Positions 1 to 7,525 are shown, numbered from the stretch's first letter. The stretch: 11,901 bases of DNA from Bacteroidetes bacterium UBA7368 (GCA_002469915.1 DKOG01000073.1:1-11901), one strand, 5' to 3'. A program made the numbers and translations. The notes: generated by a model from the sequence alone, not told the origin.

Positions 1-1
1 A

Positions 2-1405
2 GCCGAAGGGCTGAGTGAGCTTGCTTGGTATTCAGCTGGTATTGGGTTGTGGATGGCCACATGGTGGATGACTGAAGCCGTACCTATTCCCGTTACTTCG
101 ATGCTCCCGCTCGTACTTTTTCCGATCCTAGGTATTGCATCCATTCGGGATGCAGCGATGCCTTACGCGAATCCCCTCATCTACCTATTTATGGGTGGAT
201 TTATTCTGGCGCTGGGAATGGAGAAATGTGGATTACATCGCCGAATTGCACTCAACGTATTACGGCGGGTGGGGACACGCCCATCATCCATCATCGGTGG
301 ATTTATGTTAGCTGGAGCCCTACTCAGCATGTGGGTTACGAATACGGCCACCACGATGATGATGCTTCCTATTGCTCTTTCTATTGTGGCGCTAGCAAAG
401 GACAAACTCACGCAAGAGCAGATGGAGCAGTTTGGTCCGGCATTGATGCTATCTATCGCGTATGCCTGTACCATTGGTGGACTGGGCACACTCATCGGGA
501 CGATTCCGAACGCGTTGGTTGCCGGGTTTATGGAGGAAACGTACGGCATCGAAATAGGGTTTGTACAATGGATGAAAGTAGGCGTGCCGTTGGTAGCCGT
601 TGGGTTACCACTAACCTATCTATTGCTGACCCGATTCGTATTCAATTTTGGTAAGCGGCCCATCGAAGGCATGAAGGAGCTTATTCAGAAGGAGCTATCC
701 GAATCGGGCCCACCTAGCCGAGATGAAAGAGCAGTAGCGATCGTTTTTTTGATGGTCGTTTTCTTGTGGCTCACCCGACCGCTTCTATCTGGATTGATTC
801 CTGGACTTTCCGATACAGGAATAGCTGTATTGGGAGCTATGCTGCTGTTTGTAGTCCCGTCGCAACGACAAGATGGTCCTTGGTCTGAGCACTTTTTGAT
901 GGACTGGAATACGGCTAAGAAGCTTCCGTGGGGCATTTTAGTGCTGTTTGGGGGAGGATTGTCGCTCGCATCAGCTATTAACTCAACGGGGTTGGCCGTT
1001 TGGATGGGAACGTGGATTTCGGGCATCAGCGTATGGCCCGTCATTTTCATCATCGTCGCTATTACAGTCTTGGTTATTTTCCTGACAGAATTGACTAGCA
1101 ACACAGCCACTACCGCTGCCTTTTTGCCCGTTATGGCATCCGTAGCGATCGGAATTGGACAAAATCCTTTACTTCTGACGATTCCTGCTACGCTTGCGGC
1201 AAGTGCCGCCTTTATGCTACCCGTGGCGACTCCCCCAAATGCTATCGTGTATGGCAGTGGGTTGGTTTCAATTCCTCAGATGGCTCGTACTGGCATATGG
1301 CTCAATCTAGCTTTCACCGTACTTTTGTCCGTTATGGTTTACTTTCTGGTTCAGTGGGTATTTGGAGTTGAACTGGGAGTCCTTCCTTCATGGGCTGCCC
1401 AATAA
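2..1405 (+). CDS. DASS/SLC13-family sodium:anion (dicarboxylate or sulfate) symporter, 5' partial
   Basis: Inner-membrane carrier of the divalent anion:Na+ symporter family, which imports C4-dicarboxylates, citrate or sulfate with sodium. The frame is open from base 2, so the true start lies before the window; a TTG at 47 is in frame but falls inside the conserved N-terminal part and is not a credible start. The 467 visible codons include the family's ATWWMTEAVP stretch just after it. They also carry both Asn-Thr sodium-site hairpins, TNTATT at 338-355 and SNTATT at 1097-1114, and the C-terminal TPPNAIVYGSG segment beginning at 1229. The protein is hydrophobic throughout, with multiple membrane helices. 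Family length is usually 460-500 residues, so only a few tens of residues are missing. It ends with TAA 9 bp before the GDP-fucose synthase gene, which suggests co-transcription. The substrate cannot be read from the sequence. Confidence 0.93.
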   Translation, partial: AEGLSELAWYSAGIGLWMATWWMTEAVPIPVTSMLPLVLFPILGIASIRDAAMPYANPLIYLFMGGFILALGMEKCGLHRRIALNVLRRVGTRPSSIIGGFMLAGALLSMWVTNTATTMMMLPIALSIVALAKDKLTQEQMEQFGPALMLSIAYACTIGGLGTLIGTIPNALVAGFMEETYGIEIGFVQWMKVGVPLVAVGLPLTYLLLTRFVFNFGKRPIEGMKELIQKELSESGPPSRDERAVAIVFLMVVFLWLTRPLLSGLIPGLSDTGIAVLGAMLLFVVPSQRQDGPWSEHFLMDWNTAKKLPWGILVLFGGGLSLASAINSTGLAVWMGTWISGISVWPVIFIIVAITVLVIFLTELTSNTATTAAFLPVMASVAIGIGQNPLLLTIPATLAASAAFMLPVATPPNAIVYGSGLVSIPQMARTGIWLNLAFTVLLSVMVYFLVQWVFGVELGVLPSWAAQ

Positions 1406-1414
1406 AAAGACGAT

Positions 1415-2368
1415 ATGCATCTCTCTTCTAAGTCTGACAGAATTTTTGTAGCTGGTCATCGCGGACTGGTCGGATCGGCTGTTGTGCGCGCTTTGAAAGG
1501 GGCTGGGTTCGCCAATGTCATCACCCGTACTCGTTCTGAATTAGATCTTTTGGATCAAGCAGCGGTGGAGACTTTTTTCAAAAGAGAGCAACCTGAGTTT
1601 GTGGTATTGGCCGCAGCGAAAGTGGGTGGAATCCACGCTAACAATACATATCCAGCAGACTTTCTGAATCAAAATCTGTGCATTCAATCAAATGTGATTG
1701 GGGCTGCGTTTGTGACAGGTGTAAAACGTATAATGTTTCTCGGGTCCACCTGTATTTACCCGAAAATGGCACCTCAACCGCTTAAAGAAGAGTATTTGTT
1801 GACAGGACCCCTTGAGCCCACGAACGAGTGGTATGCAATCGCGAAGATTGCAGGGGTCAAAATGTGTGAGGCATTGCGCAAGCAACACGGTGTAGATTTT
1901 GTATCCCTGATGCCGACTAATTTGTATGGGCCGGAAGATAATTTCGATTTAGAGACGAGTCACGTTCTTCCAGCGTTGATTCGGAAGTTTCATGAGGCCA
2001 AGGCCGGTAATGCTCCGGTTCAGTTGTGGGGGAGTGGCACCCCCAAACGAGAATTTATGTACGTGGATGATTTGGCAGATGCGATCCTCCATGTGTTGCA
2101 GACTGAAGAAGCCACCTTGTATGAAGCCGCTCCAGACGGCTTGATAAATGCAGGTGTGGGTGAAGATCTTGCTATCAGTGAGTTGGCCGAGAAAATTCAG
2201 CAAACAGTAGGGTCAACGAATTCGGTTGTTTACGATGCATCAAAGCCTGATGGCACCCCGCGTAAGCTGGTTGATGTTGAACGTCTTTTCTCGTTGGGCT
2301 GGCGGCCATCAGTTTCGTTGGAGGAAGGTTTGAGACGGACCTACGATTGGTTTATAGCCAACCATTGA
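1415..2368 (+). CDS. fcl: GDP-L-fucose synthase
   Basis: Cytosolic extended short-chain dehydrogenase that converts GDP-4-keto-6-deoxy-D-mannose to GDP-L-fucose using NADPH (epimerase and reductase steps), supplying fucose for surface polysaccharide. The 317 residues match the usual length. The Rossmann motif GHRGLVGS is at residues 14-21. The catalytic set is Ser111 and Cys113 (in GSTCIYP), Tyr140 and Lys144 (in YAIAK), and His183 (in TSHVLPAL), matching the known fucose synthase active site. Further family landmarks are MPTNLYGP (166-173), REFMYVDD (212-219) and KPDGTPRK (277-284). The start is ATG 1415, 9 bp after the transporter stop, with only a weak purine stretch upstream. The usual partner, GDP-mannose 4,6-dehydratase, is not in the window. 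The symbol wcaG is used for the same enzyme. The function is secure. Confidence 0.95.
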   Translation: MHLSSKSDRIFVAGHRGLVGSAVVRALKGAGFANVITRTRSELDLLDQAAVETFFKREQPEFVVLAAAKVGGIHANNTYPADFLNQNLCIQSNVIGAAFVTGVKRIMFLGSTCIYPKMAPQPLKEEYLLTGPLEPTNEWYAIAKIAGVKMCEALRKQHGVDFVSLMPTNLYGPEDNFDLETSHVLPALIRKFHEAKAGNAPVQLWGSGTPKREFMYVDDLADAILHVLQTEEATLYEAAPDGLINAGVGEDLAISELAEKIQQTVGSTNSVVYDASKPDGTPRKLVDVERLFSLGWRPSVSLEEGLRRTYDWFIANH

Positions 2369-2385
2369 TGGGTCAATAATCTGCT

Positions 2386-2412
2386 CGGCAAATCGCAATT
2401 GGGCCGTTTTTT
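2386..2412 (+). terminator. Possible Rho-independent terminator after GDP-fucose synthase gene
   Basis: CGGC at 2386-2389 can pair with GCCG at 2403-2406, extended by two A-T pairs if GG is bulged, and is followed directly by six Ts (2407-2412). It lies 18 bp after the fucose synthase stop. The stem is short, so this is a weak candidate whose best support is its position and the T run. Confidence 0.35.
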
Positions 2413-2418
2413 CTCGTT

Positions 2419-2446
2419 TATCGATACGTACAGATCGATTAATCGA
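2419..2446. promoter_or_regulatory. Cluster of short palindromes upstream of the mscS-like gene
   Basis: TATCGATA (2419-2426), overlapping TACGTA (2425-2430), and the perfect 12-bp palindrome TCGATTAATCGA (2435-2446) sit 15-42 bp before the ATG at 2461. This is where a regulator could bind. A 12-bp palindrome is expected a few times by chance in a window this size, so support is weak. No clear -35/-10 pair was recognised here. Confidence 0.2.
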
Positions 2447-2460
2447 GACCAGGTTAAGAC

Positions 2461-3498
2461 ATGTCCTTGTTGCTAACGCAATTTACCGTTGCTATTACTG
2501 TTGCCGTTCAGGATGCCATCCAAGCTGCATCCGACTCTTTGGGGATGGAGCCAGAAGTGGTGCAGGAATCTGGAGCGGTCTTAGACGATCTTGTTAGTGG
2601 CGATATAGATGTCATTCAGAGCCGATTCGCTGGATATTGGGACCGTTTCATATCGACTATGTTGCCGGGCCTTTTGAAGGCTTTGGTACTCTTTATTGTA
2701 CTGTATTTGGTATTCCGAGTCGTTCGGTCCATTCTCGGCAAGATTCTTCGGCGCTCGAAAAAAGTCGATTCCGGACTTGAGAGCTTACTCATGAAGACGT
2801 TCTCCATGCTTGCTTGGGTTCTCATCGTGATTATGGTTCTGGATCAATTCGGAATCGATGTCACTGCCTTGTTAGCTGGTCTTTCTATCATCGGTTTAGC
2901 CGTGAGTTTTGCCGCTAAGGATAGCCTTGAGAACTTTATATCGGGGATCACGATTCTGATAGACCGCCCGTTCCGGGGAGGGGATCAAATTGTGGTCGAT
3001 GGCACGTATGGAACCGTAGAAGAGATTACGCTCCGATCAACCCGCCTGCGCACCCTGAACAATGAGATGATGGTGATGCCTAATATGTTGATGATCAATT
3101 AGAAGGTCATCAATCATTCTCTGCTCGGCATTCTGCGCGTCGAAGTTCAGTTCGGAATTGCTTACAAAGAATCTACCCAGGCGGCTCGAGCGGTCATTCT
3201 AAATCTGGTTAAAGGGGATCAGCGTATCTCCAGTCAGTACGTACCGCAGGTGGTTGTTACAGGACTTGGAGACTCCAGTGTGGATATGGTATTGCGATTT
3301 TATATCGCGGACAGCTCCTTAGAAGTACCTATGCAAGCCGAGTATTATGAGAAGGTATTCGTTGCCCTGAAAGGTGCGGGTATTGAGATCCCGTTCCCTC
3401 ATCTACAGTTGTTTATCGATGAGGCCAAGGGTCTATTACCACCGTCTCAGGTTGGTAGCCCCGTTGCACCCAGGCCGCCGGATTGGAATCCGATGTAG
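2461..3498 (+). pseudogene. MscS-family mechanosensitive channel gene interrupted by one in-frame TAG
   Basis: Small-conductance mechanosensitive channels release solutes from the inner membrane on osmotic downshock. The frame runs from ATG 2461 to TAG 3498 (345 sense positions plus the final stop if the internal codon is counted), with one internal TAG at 3100-3102 (codon 214). Before it lie TM1 (about 69-88), TM2 (113-128), the pore helix TM3 (133-166, with the conserved SFAAKDSLENFISG) and most of the beta domain (DRPFRGGDQIVVDGTYGTVEEI, then MVMPN). After it the same frame continues with KVINHSLLGILRVEV and the alpha/beta C-terminal domain. The spacing between MPN and VINHS fits the family with no gap, so the TAG replaces exactly one residue, probably Gln (CAG) or Lys (AAG). 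The 213-residue product would lack the cytoplasmic cage and is probably inactive. A recent nonsense mutation, a sequencing error or suppression are all possible. Confidence 0.88.
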
Positions 3499-3518
3499 CC
3501 TACCACATCCTACCACAT
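3499..3518. repeat. Perfect 10-bp tandem duplication at the convergent gene junction
   Basis: CCTACCACAT occurs twice back to back (3499-3508 and 3509-3518), immediately after the mscS-like stop. The second copy covers the last codons and stop (3510-3512, minus strand) of the convergent PPIase gene. An exact adjacent 10-bp repeat is unlikely by chance and looks like a local slippage duplication. No terminator hairpin is visible in this 11-bp gap. Confidence 0.6.
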
Positions 3519-4151
3519 ACGCGTGACGGCTGTTGATGCAATGGAATCTAGGCGAGAATATTCTTCAGCAAGCGTTTTAGAGGTCAGGTCGGTTCGCATG
3601 GGAGCCGCACCGTAATCGCTGTACAAGCTGCTGATCACGTCCATTCCACTGATTACTTTTCCAATTGGTGGGTAGCCTACTACTTGGGATGATTCGAGTG
3701 AATCCAAACGGAAGTTGTTTTCCAGGTTGACGTACATGATCATGGATCGAGTTCGTGCTCCGGATCGAGCAAATGCGATCGTTCCTTTTTTATTTGGCGC
3801 AATTACGGGTTCGTCATTGATGGATAAATCACGCCACAGTGAGTCCAGACCACCATCTCCTGATCCTCCAAACTGAGCCACAAATCCATCTATAACCCGA
3901 TAAAATCGGGTCCCCTCGTAGAAGTTATGCTTGAATAGGTAAAAGGCACGGTCTACTCCTAGCGGTGCCCATTTACGATAGAACCTGAAATCTACGGTTC
4001 CTGCGCTGGTGACCATTTCTACATCGAATGAATCGGGTGCGGGGCGGGCCATATTAGCAAAAGAAGGCTTCCAGAGTGGATCTGATGTTCCGCAGGCGGT
4101 CACAAACAGAATGAGGCCGCCAACAATGAGGCCGAACAGAACAGGTTTCAT
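3510..4151 (-). CDS. Cyclophilin-type peptidyl-prolyl cis-trans isomerase, lipoprotein
   Basis: Predicted envelope-anchored foldase that isomerises Xaa-Pro bonds. I prefer ATG 4151 over the in-frame GTG at 4187, because translation from the ATG gives a clean lipoprotein signal: Met-Lys, a hydrophobic core, then lipobox VTAC with Cys20. The GTG would add 12 residues in front of it. The cyclophilin fold follows: FYRVIDGFVAQFGG contains the catalytic Arg and the conserved Gln; KKGTIAFARSG follows, then YVNLENNFRLD where the canonical family has QFFINLxDN. The canonical Gln-Phe-Phe is Ile-Met-Tyr here, so activity or specificity may differ, although such changes are common in lipoprotein PPIases. 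The IGKVISGMDVISSLYSDYG region is typical of the C-terminal part of this subgroup. It is the last gene of a likely minus-strand operon, 39 bp after the TauE-type gene. Its client proteins are unknown. Confidence 0.88.
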   Translation of the reverse strand: MKPVLFGLIVGGLILFVTACGTSDPLWKPSFANMARPAPDSFDVEMVTSAGTVDFRFYRKWAPLGVDRAFYLFKHNFYEGTRFYRVIDGFVAQFGGSGDGGLDSLWRDLSINDEPVIAPNKKGTIAFARSGARTRSMIMYVNLENNFRLDSLESSQVVGYPPIGKVISGMDVISSLYSDYGAAPMRTDLTSKTLAEEYSRLDSIASTAVTRMW

Positions 4152-4190
4152 GAGATCAAGTCGATTGGTTTCCGGGAAAGTAAACACAGA

Positions 4191-4973
4191 TTACCAGATG
4201 AGAAACTTTGATGCGGCGACGGCCACAATCAAGATCAGCAATCGGTGAATCCACACATCTGCATTCTTGAAATGAATGACCCAGCGCACAGCTAGCCAGG
4301 CACCAAATGCCTGAAATACGGCCATCGCTAGCCCATAGCCGATGTGAACCTGGTCAAACCAGAAAAACACGGCTAAGCTAGGAATACAATACAAAAAGAC
4401 GATTAATAGCTTGATACCATTACCCGAGCTAAGCCGATATCGGCTAATGAGTACGAGTCCCATGAGCAGGAAAATTCCCACGCCTGCCTGAATAAAGCCT
4501 CCATAAACCCCAATCAGAAAAAAAGCGCCAATCGTTAGCGGCTGCTTGTTTTTGTGGGTAGCTACTGGATATTCATGAATCCAACGGGAGGGCTTCATCA
4601 GCAAGACGAAAAACATAACCACCATGAGCCCACCCAGAACCAGGTTCATGGTCTCCTCGTTGAGCTCCACGGCAATGAACGCTCCTAGAATGGCCCCAAG
4701 TACGGTAGGAGTGACCAACCAGGATGCTCCGTCAAAGGTCTCTTTCCCCGATTTGACGTAGGTAGCCAAACCTACTCCGCTTTGCAGCAACACACCGATA
4801 CGGTTGGTACCGTTTGCAATTGGTGCCGGAAGGCCACACACAAAAATGAAAATAGGCAGCGTGATCAGGGAGCCACTACCAGCGAGCGTGTTGATGATGC
4901 CCGTAGTAATCCCGGCGACCAGGAAAATTCCCCAGTCGAGCAGCGTCATGTCAATAGATAGAATATCCGGCAC
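4191..4973 (-). CDS. TauE/SafE-family sulfite/anion exporter
   Basis: Polytopic inner-membrane protein of the TauE/SafE family (PF01925 type), whose characterised members export sulfite, sulfoacetate or related organosulfur anions. Two internal repeats are visible: AGITTGIINTLAGSGSLITL with GLPAPIANGTNRIG (about residues 20-60), and GVYGGFIQAGVGIFLLMGLV with the following NGIKLL (about 155-190). This is the classic duplicated half-transporter layout. About eight hydrophobic segments fill the 260 residues, a normal length. The start is uncertain: GTG 4973 lies 4 bp from the upstream dehydrogenase stop, while ATG 4949 would lose eight residues and start just before the first helix. Neither has a good ribosome binding site. 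Its place between a semialdehyde-type dehydrogenase and a PPIase, with near-zero spacing, implies co-transcription. The substrate is not determinable; many family members are uncharacterised. Confidence 0.88.
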   Translation of the reverse strand: MPDILSIDMTLLDWGIFLVAGITTGIINTLAGSGSLITLPIFIFVCGLPAPIANGTNRIGVLLQSGVGLATYVKSGKETFDGASWLVTPTVLGAILGAFIAVELNEETMNLVLGGLMVVMFFVLLMKPSRWIHEYPVATHKNKQPLTIGAFFLIGVYGGFIQAGVGIFLLMGLVLISRYRLSSGNGIKLLIVFLYCIPSLAVFFWFDQVHIGYGLAMAVFQAFGAWLAVRWVIHFKNADVWIHRLLILIVAVAASKFLIW

Positions 4974-4977
4974 GCGA

Positions 4978-6555
4978 TTAGGCCTGCGTTCGTTTGCCGT
5001 CTACCAAACGCCAGATTCCCAGAGGATTTCCGTCCTTCAATTCGGCCGGTAAAGCGTCCGAAACGAACGATTGGTAACAGAATGGACGGGTGAATCGGTG
5101 AATGGCCAGTGTACCAACGGAGGTACTTCGACCATCTGTTGTGGCTGGGAATGGACCCCCATGGATCATGGCCGCACACACCTCAACACCTGTTGGGAAA
5201 CCGTTCAACAGTAGACGACCTACACGATTGCGCAGGGCTGAAACCACGCTGTCATTCAACGGCAGATCAGATGCTGCATATTGGATGGTTCCAGAAAGTT
5301 GGCCTTCGAGCGAGGCAATCAAGGCTACCAACTCATCGGTATCTGCATAGGTGATGAGCGTAGTAGATGGCCCGAATGTTTCTGCAGCAAGAGCTTCGTC
5401 TTGAAGCAGTGCAGCAGCTGTCGTGCGGAATACGGAGGGCGCAACTTCAGCGCCCTTGGTAGGCGAGGCTGCTACCAGCGTCTCTACGCTACCGTGTTGA
5501 TGCTTGGCTTCTATCGAAGTCGCATAGGCTGCGGCGATACCCGCATGAAGGGCGACACCTCCACTAGCGCTATCCATTTGGGTGGAAAATTGCGTCATGA
5601 AAGCTTCCGCGGCATCTCCTTCGGGTAATAAGACCAGGCCAGGGTTAGTACAAAATTGACCCACTCCCAAACCAACTGAACCGGTCAGTCCGGCTGCGAG
5701 GCTCTCTGATCGTTCTGAAAGCGCGCCCTCAAGAAGGATTACTGGATTAATGGAACTCATTTCTGCAAAAACAGGGATGGGCTCTTTGCGTGCGGCAGCG
5801 ATTTTTGAAAGAGCTAGTCCCCCCAAACGAGATCCCGTAAAGCCGACAGCCTTAATAGCTGGATGAGCGACAAGCGGCGCACCCACTTCCTGTCCCGTGC
5901 CTTGAAGCAGGGAAAACACACCTTCAGGCAGGTTACAGGCTTTAATGGCACGAAGGATGGCTTGGCCGGCCAACTCACTGACTCCAGGATGGGCATAGTG
6001 TGCCACACAAACGACCGGGCATCCAGCTGCAAGAGCGGAAGCTGTGTCGCCTCCTGCCACGGAAAAGGCCAGCGGGAAATTAGAAGCACCAAACACGGCA
6101 ACTGGACCGAGTGAGATATGCATGGAGCGAAGGTCGGGCTTCGGGACGGGCGCACGATCGGGCTGTGCCGTCTCTAAGCGGGCATCGACCCAACTTCCTT
6201 CTTCAACAAGATCTGCAAACATGCGGAGTTGCCCGATCGTGCGCCCAAGTTCTCCATTCGCGCGGCCTTCCGGGAGGCCAGTTTCGAGGGGTACACGTTC
6301 TGCAATGAGGGGGCGCACGGCTTCTAGCTCATTGGCAATCGCACGCAGGAAGGCCGCGCGAACGCTGCCTGAGGTAGTGCTATAGGTTTCAAATGCCTTT
6401 TTGGCCAACATGGCAGCCCGATCTACGTCTTCCGCTGAAGCGGTGTAAAATAATTCTGGCAATTCGGCTCCCGTTACCGGATTCATGCCTGAAAACGTGC
6501 CATTTGAATTCGAGCCTTGAGAAAAACCAATGAGTGAGTGTCCGTGGAGTGCCAT
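4978..6555 (-). CDS. Aldehyde dehydrogenase, 2,5-dioxovalerate (alpha-ketoglutaric semialdehyde) dehydrogenase type
   Basis: NAD(P)+-dependent cytosolic aldehyde dehydrogenase. Relatives in this subfamily oxidise 2,5-dioxopentanoate to 2-oxoglutarate (EC 1.2.1.26), the last step of catabolism of glucarate/galactarate, pentonates or hydroxyproline. The 525 residues match the subfamily, which is longer than classical ALDHs. Visible features are Asn158 in GASNFP, the cofactor-site GFTGSRLGG (238-246), the general base Glu265 in FAEMSSINP and the nucleophile Cys302 in GQFCTNPG. The MSSINPV and GQFCTNPG variants are characteristic of this subfamily. ATG 6555 has an AAGGA 4 bp upstream. It is the first gene of a minus-strand operon with the TauE-type exporter. 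No sugar-acid dehydratase, aldolase or regulator is adjacent, so the pathway is not fixed; another semialdehyde substrate, including a sulfonated one, remains possible. Confidence 0.9.
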   Translation of the reverse strand: MALHGHSLIGFSQGSNSNGTFSGMNPVTGAELPELFYTASAEDVDRAAMLAKKAFETYSTTSGSVRAAFLRAIANELEAVRPLIAERVPLETGLPEGRANGELGRTIGQLRMFADLVEEGSWVDARLETAQPDRAPVPKPDLRSMHISLGPVAVFGASNFPLAFSVAGGDTASALAAGCPVVCVAHYAHPGVSELAGQAILRAIKACNLPEGVFSLLQGTGQEVGAPLVAHPAIKAVGFTGSRLGGLALSKIAAARKEPIPVFAEMSSINPVILLEGALSERSESLAAGLTGSVGLGVGQFCTNPGLVLLPEGDAAEAFMTQFSTQMDSASGGVALHAGIAAAYATSIEAKHQHGSVETLVAASPTKGAEVAPSVFRTTAAALLQDEALAAETFGPSTTLITYADTDELVALIASLEGQLSGTIQYAASDLPLNDSVVSALRNRVGRLLLNGFPTGVEVCAAMIHGGPFPATTDGRSTSVGTLAIHRFTRPFCYQSFVSDALPAELKDGNPLGIWRLVDGKRTQA

Positions 6556-6559
6556 ACCG

Positions 6560-6564
6560 TCCTT
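6560..6564 (-). promoter_or_regulatory. Ribosome binding site of the aldehyde dehydrogenase gene
   Basis: AAGGA on the minus strand, 4 bp before the ATG whose first base is at 6555. It is the clearest Shine-Dalgarno match in the window and supports that start. Confidence 0.6.
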
Positions 6565-6605
6565 TTATATTGCGAGTGAGACTTAGAAAATAGGGTGAAT
6601 CAGGC

Positions 6606-6633
6606 ATTGTATGGTATGTTGTTCATATGAAAA
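6606..6633 (-). promoter_or_regulatory. Candidate promoter for the minus-strand dehydrogenase operon
   Basis: On the minus strand, TTTTCA (plus 6628-6633) and TACAAT (plus 6606-6611) are separated by 16 bp and lie about 50 bp before the dehydrogenase ATG. TACAAT is one base from the sigma70 -10 consensus; the -35 is a 4/6 match. If the organism is Bacteroidota-like its primary sigma factor prefers another consensus, so the call is tentative. Confidence 0.25.
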
Positions 6634-6682
6634 GCGCCTATTTGTGTTTGGTAGGCTTAAATGGGTCCGAACAGGCTGATTT

Positions 6683-6710
6683 GATTGATTCATGGGCCAA
6701 ACAATCAATC
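6683..6710. promoter_or_regulatory. Inverted repeat GATTGATT-12-AATCAATC in the divergent intergenic region
   Basis: Perfect 8-bp arms (6683-6690 and 6703-6710) flank a 12-bp spacer, about 54 bp before the ABC ATPase start. This is a plausible operator for the exporter operon or for both divergent operons. Arms of this size at this spacing arise a few times by chance in 12 kb, and no regulator gene is adjacent. There is no T run, so it is not a terminator. A TACAAT at 6721-6726 could be a -10 for the plus-strand operon, but no matching -35 was found. The rest of 6556-6763 holds nothing else I can support. Confidence 0.25.
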
Positions 6711-6763
6711 TTAACGTTCGTACAATGAGTCGATGATTTAACTCGCTTAAACAATCGAGATGA

Positions 6764-7519
6764 ATGCGTGAATCAAAGCACTTGTCTGAAGAAGGTATTG
6801 CTGAAGAGCTACCTGAGGGCCAGATATTTCAGGCCAGGCACCTAAGCAAGGTGTATCAAATGGGCGAAGTGGAAGTGGTCGCTTTAAGAGATGTCGACTT
6901 TACGCTTCACAAGGGAGAGATGTTGGTGCTCCTAGGAGCATCTGGGAGTGGGAAAAGTACCCTTTTGAATATTTTGGGTGGTCTCGATACTCCGACGAAT
7001 GGTCATGTGCAATACCGAGATTTAGTGCTTTCTACGGCCAATGAGAACGAATTAACGATCTACCGTCGGAAGCATGTGGGGTTTGTCTTTCAATTTTACA
7101 ACCTGATTCCCAGTCTCACGGCGCGCGAAAACGTTGCGCTGGTTACCGAAATATCAGACAACCCCATGACTGCAGAAGAGGCGTTGGAATTGGTTGGTCT
7201 GGAAGACCGATTGGACCACTTTCCGGCGCAGCTTTCGGGAGGTGAGCAACAACGAGTAGCTATTGCACGCGCTGTCGCTAAAAGACCTAATGTCTTGTTG
7301 TGCGATGAGCCAACCGGGGCGTTGGACCTCGAGACTGGAAAAATAGTGTTGAGGGCTCTCGATACGGTGAATAGGCAACTTGGAACGGCCGTCGCGCTCA
7401 TCACCCACAACGCTGCAATATCTGCACTCGGAGATCGGGTGGTCCAAATGTCATCAGGTCGGATTACCGAGTCGACCTACAATGCACATCGAGCCTCAAT
7501 GGACGAAATAGTCTGGTAG
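6764..7519 (+). CDS. ABC transporter ATP-binding protein, LolD/MacB-type
   Basis: Cytoplasmic ATPase that powers the FtsX-type permease encoded 6 bp downstream. It has 251 residues. Walker [10 protein letters not shown] is at 58-66, the Q-loop Gln at 110 ([18 protein letters not shown]), signature LSGGEQQR at 157-164, Walker B VLLCDEP at 177-183 with catalytic Glu182, D-loop GALD at 185-188 and the switch His at 215 (LITHN). The [10 protein letters not shown] stretch and the [14 protein letters not shown] signature are typical of the LolD/MacB/FtsE clade, which pairs with permeases that transmit force mechanically rather than channel substrate. About 22 residues precede the ABC core, slightly longer than minimal LolD proteins. 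ATG 6764 is preceded only by a GAG purine stretch. It is the first gene of a three-gene exporter operon. All catalytic motifs are intact. Confidence 0.95.
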   Translation: MRESKHLSEEGIAEELPEGQIFQARHLSKVYQMGEVEVVALRDVDFTLHKGEMLVLLGASGSGKSTLLNILGGLDTPTNGHVQYRDLVLSTANENELTIYRRKHVGFVFQFYNLIPSLTARENVALVTEISDNPMTAEEALELVGLEDRLDHFPAQLSGGEQQRVAIARAVAKRPNVLLCDEPTGALDLETGKIVLRALDTVNRQLGTAVALITHNAAISALGDRVVQMSSGRITESTYNAHRASMDEIVW

Positions 7520-7525
7520 GTAGGA

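Noticed and set aside
226..654. Overlapping open frames inside the transporter gene (and similar ones inside the dehydrogenase, permease and adaptor genes)
   Set aside because: They overlap strongly supported genes in other frames, have no recognisable domains and show compositions expected of shadow translations.
2381..3130. Identical CTGCTCGGCA at 2381-2390 and 3121-3130, flanking the first part of the mscS-like gene
   Set aside because: Many exact 10-mer repeats are expected by chance in a 12-kb window, and the flanks align poorly; there is no evidence of a mobile element between them.
3250..3498. Separate small gene starting at the internal ATG 3250-like start after the mscS stop
   Set aside because: The frame is continuous with the upstream mscS reading frame back to 3103 and encodes the channel's C-terminal domain; it is the 3' part of the interrupted gene, not an independent gene.
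2461..3498. TAG as a pyrrolysine or otherwise reassigned codon
   Set aside because: MscS proteins have no known pyrrolysine site, no pyl genes are visible, and TAG ends other genes in this window in the normal way.
6749..6756. AAACAATC direct repeats (6699-6706 and 6749-6756) upstream of the ABC ATPase
   Set aside because: Only two 8-bp copies 50 bp apart; this is well within chance expectation and lacks any further structure.
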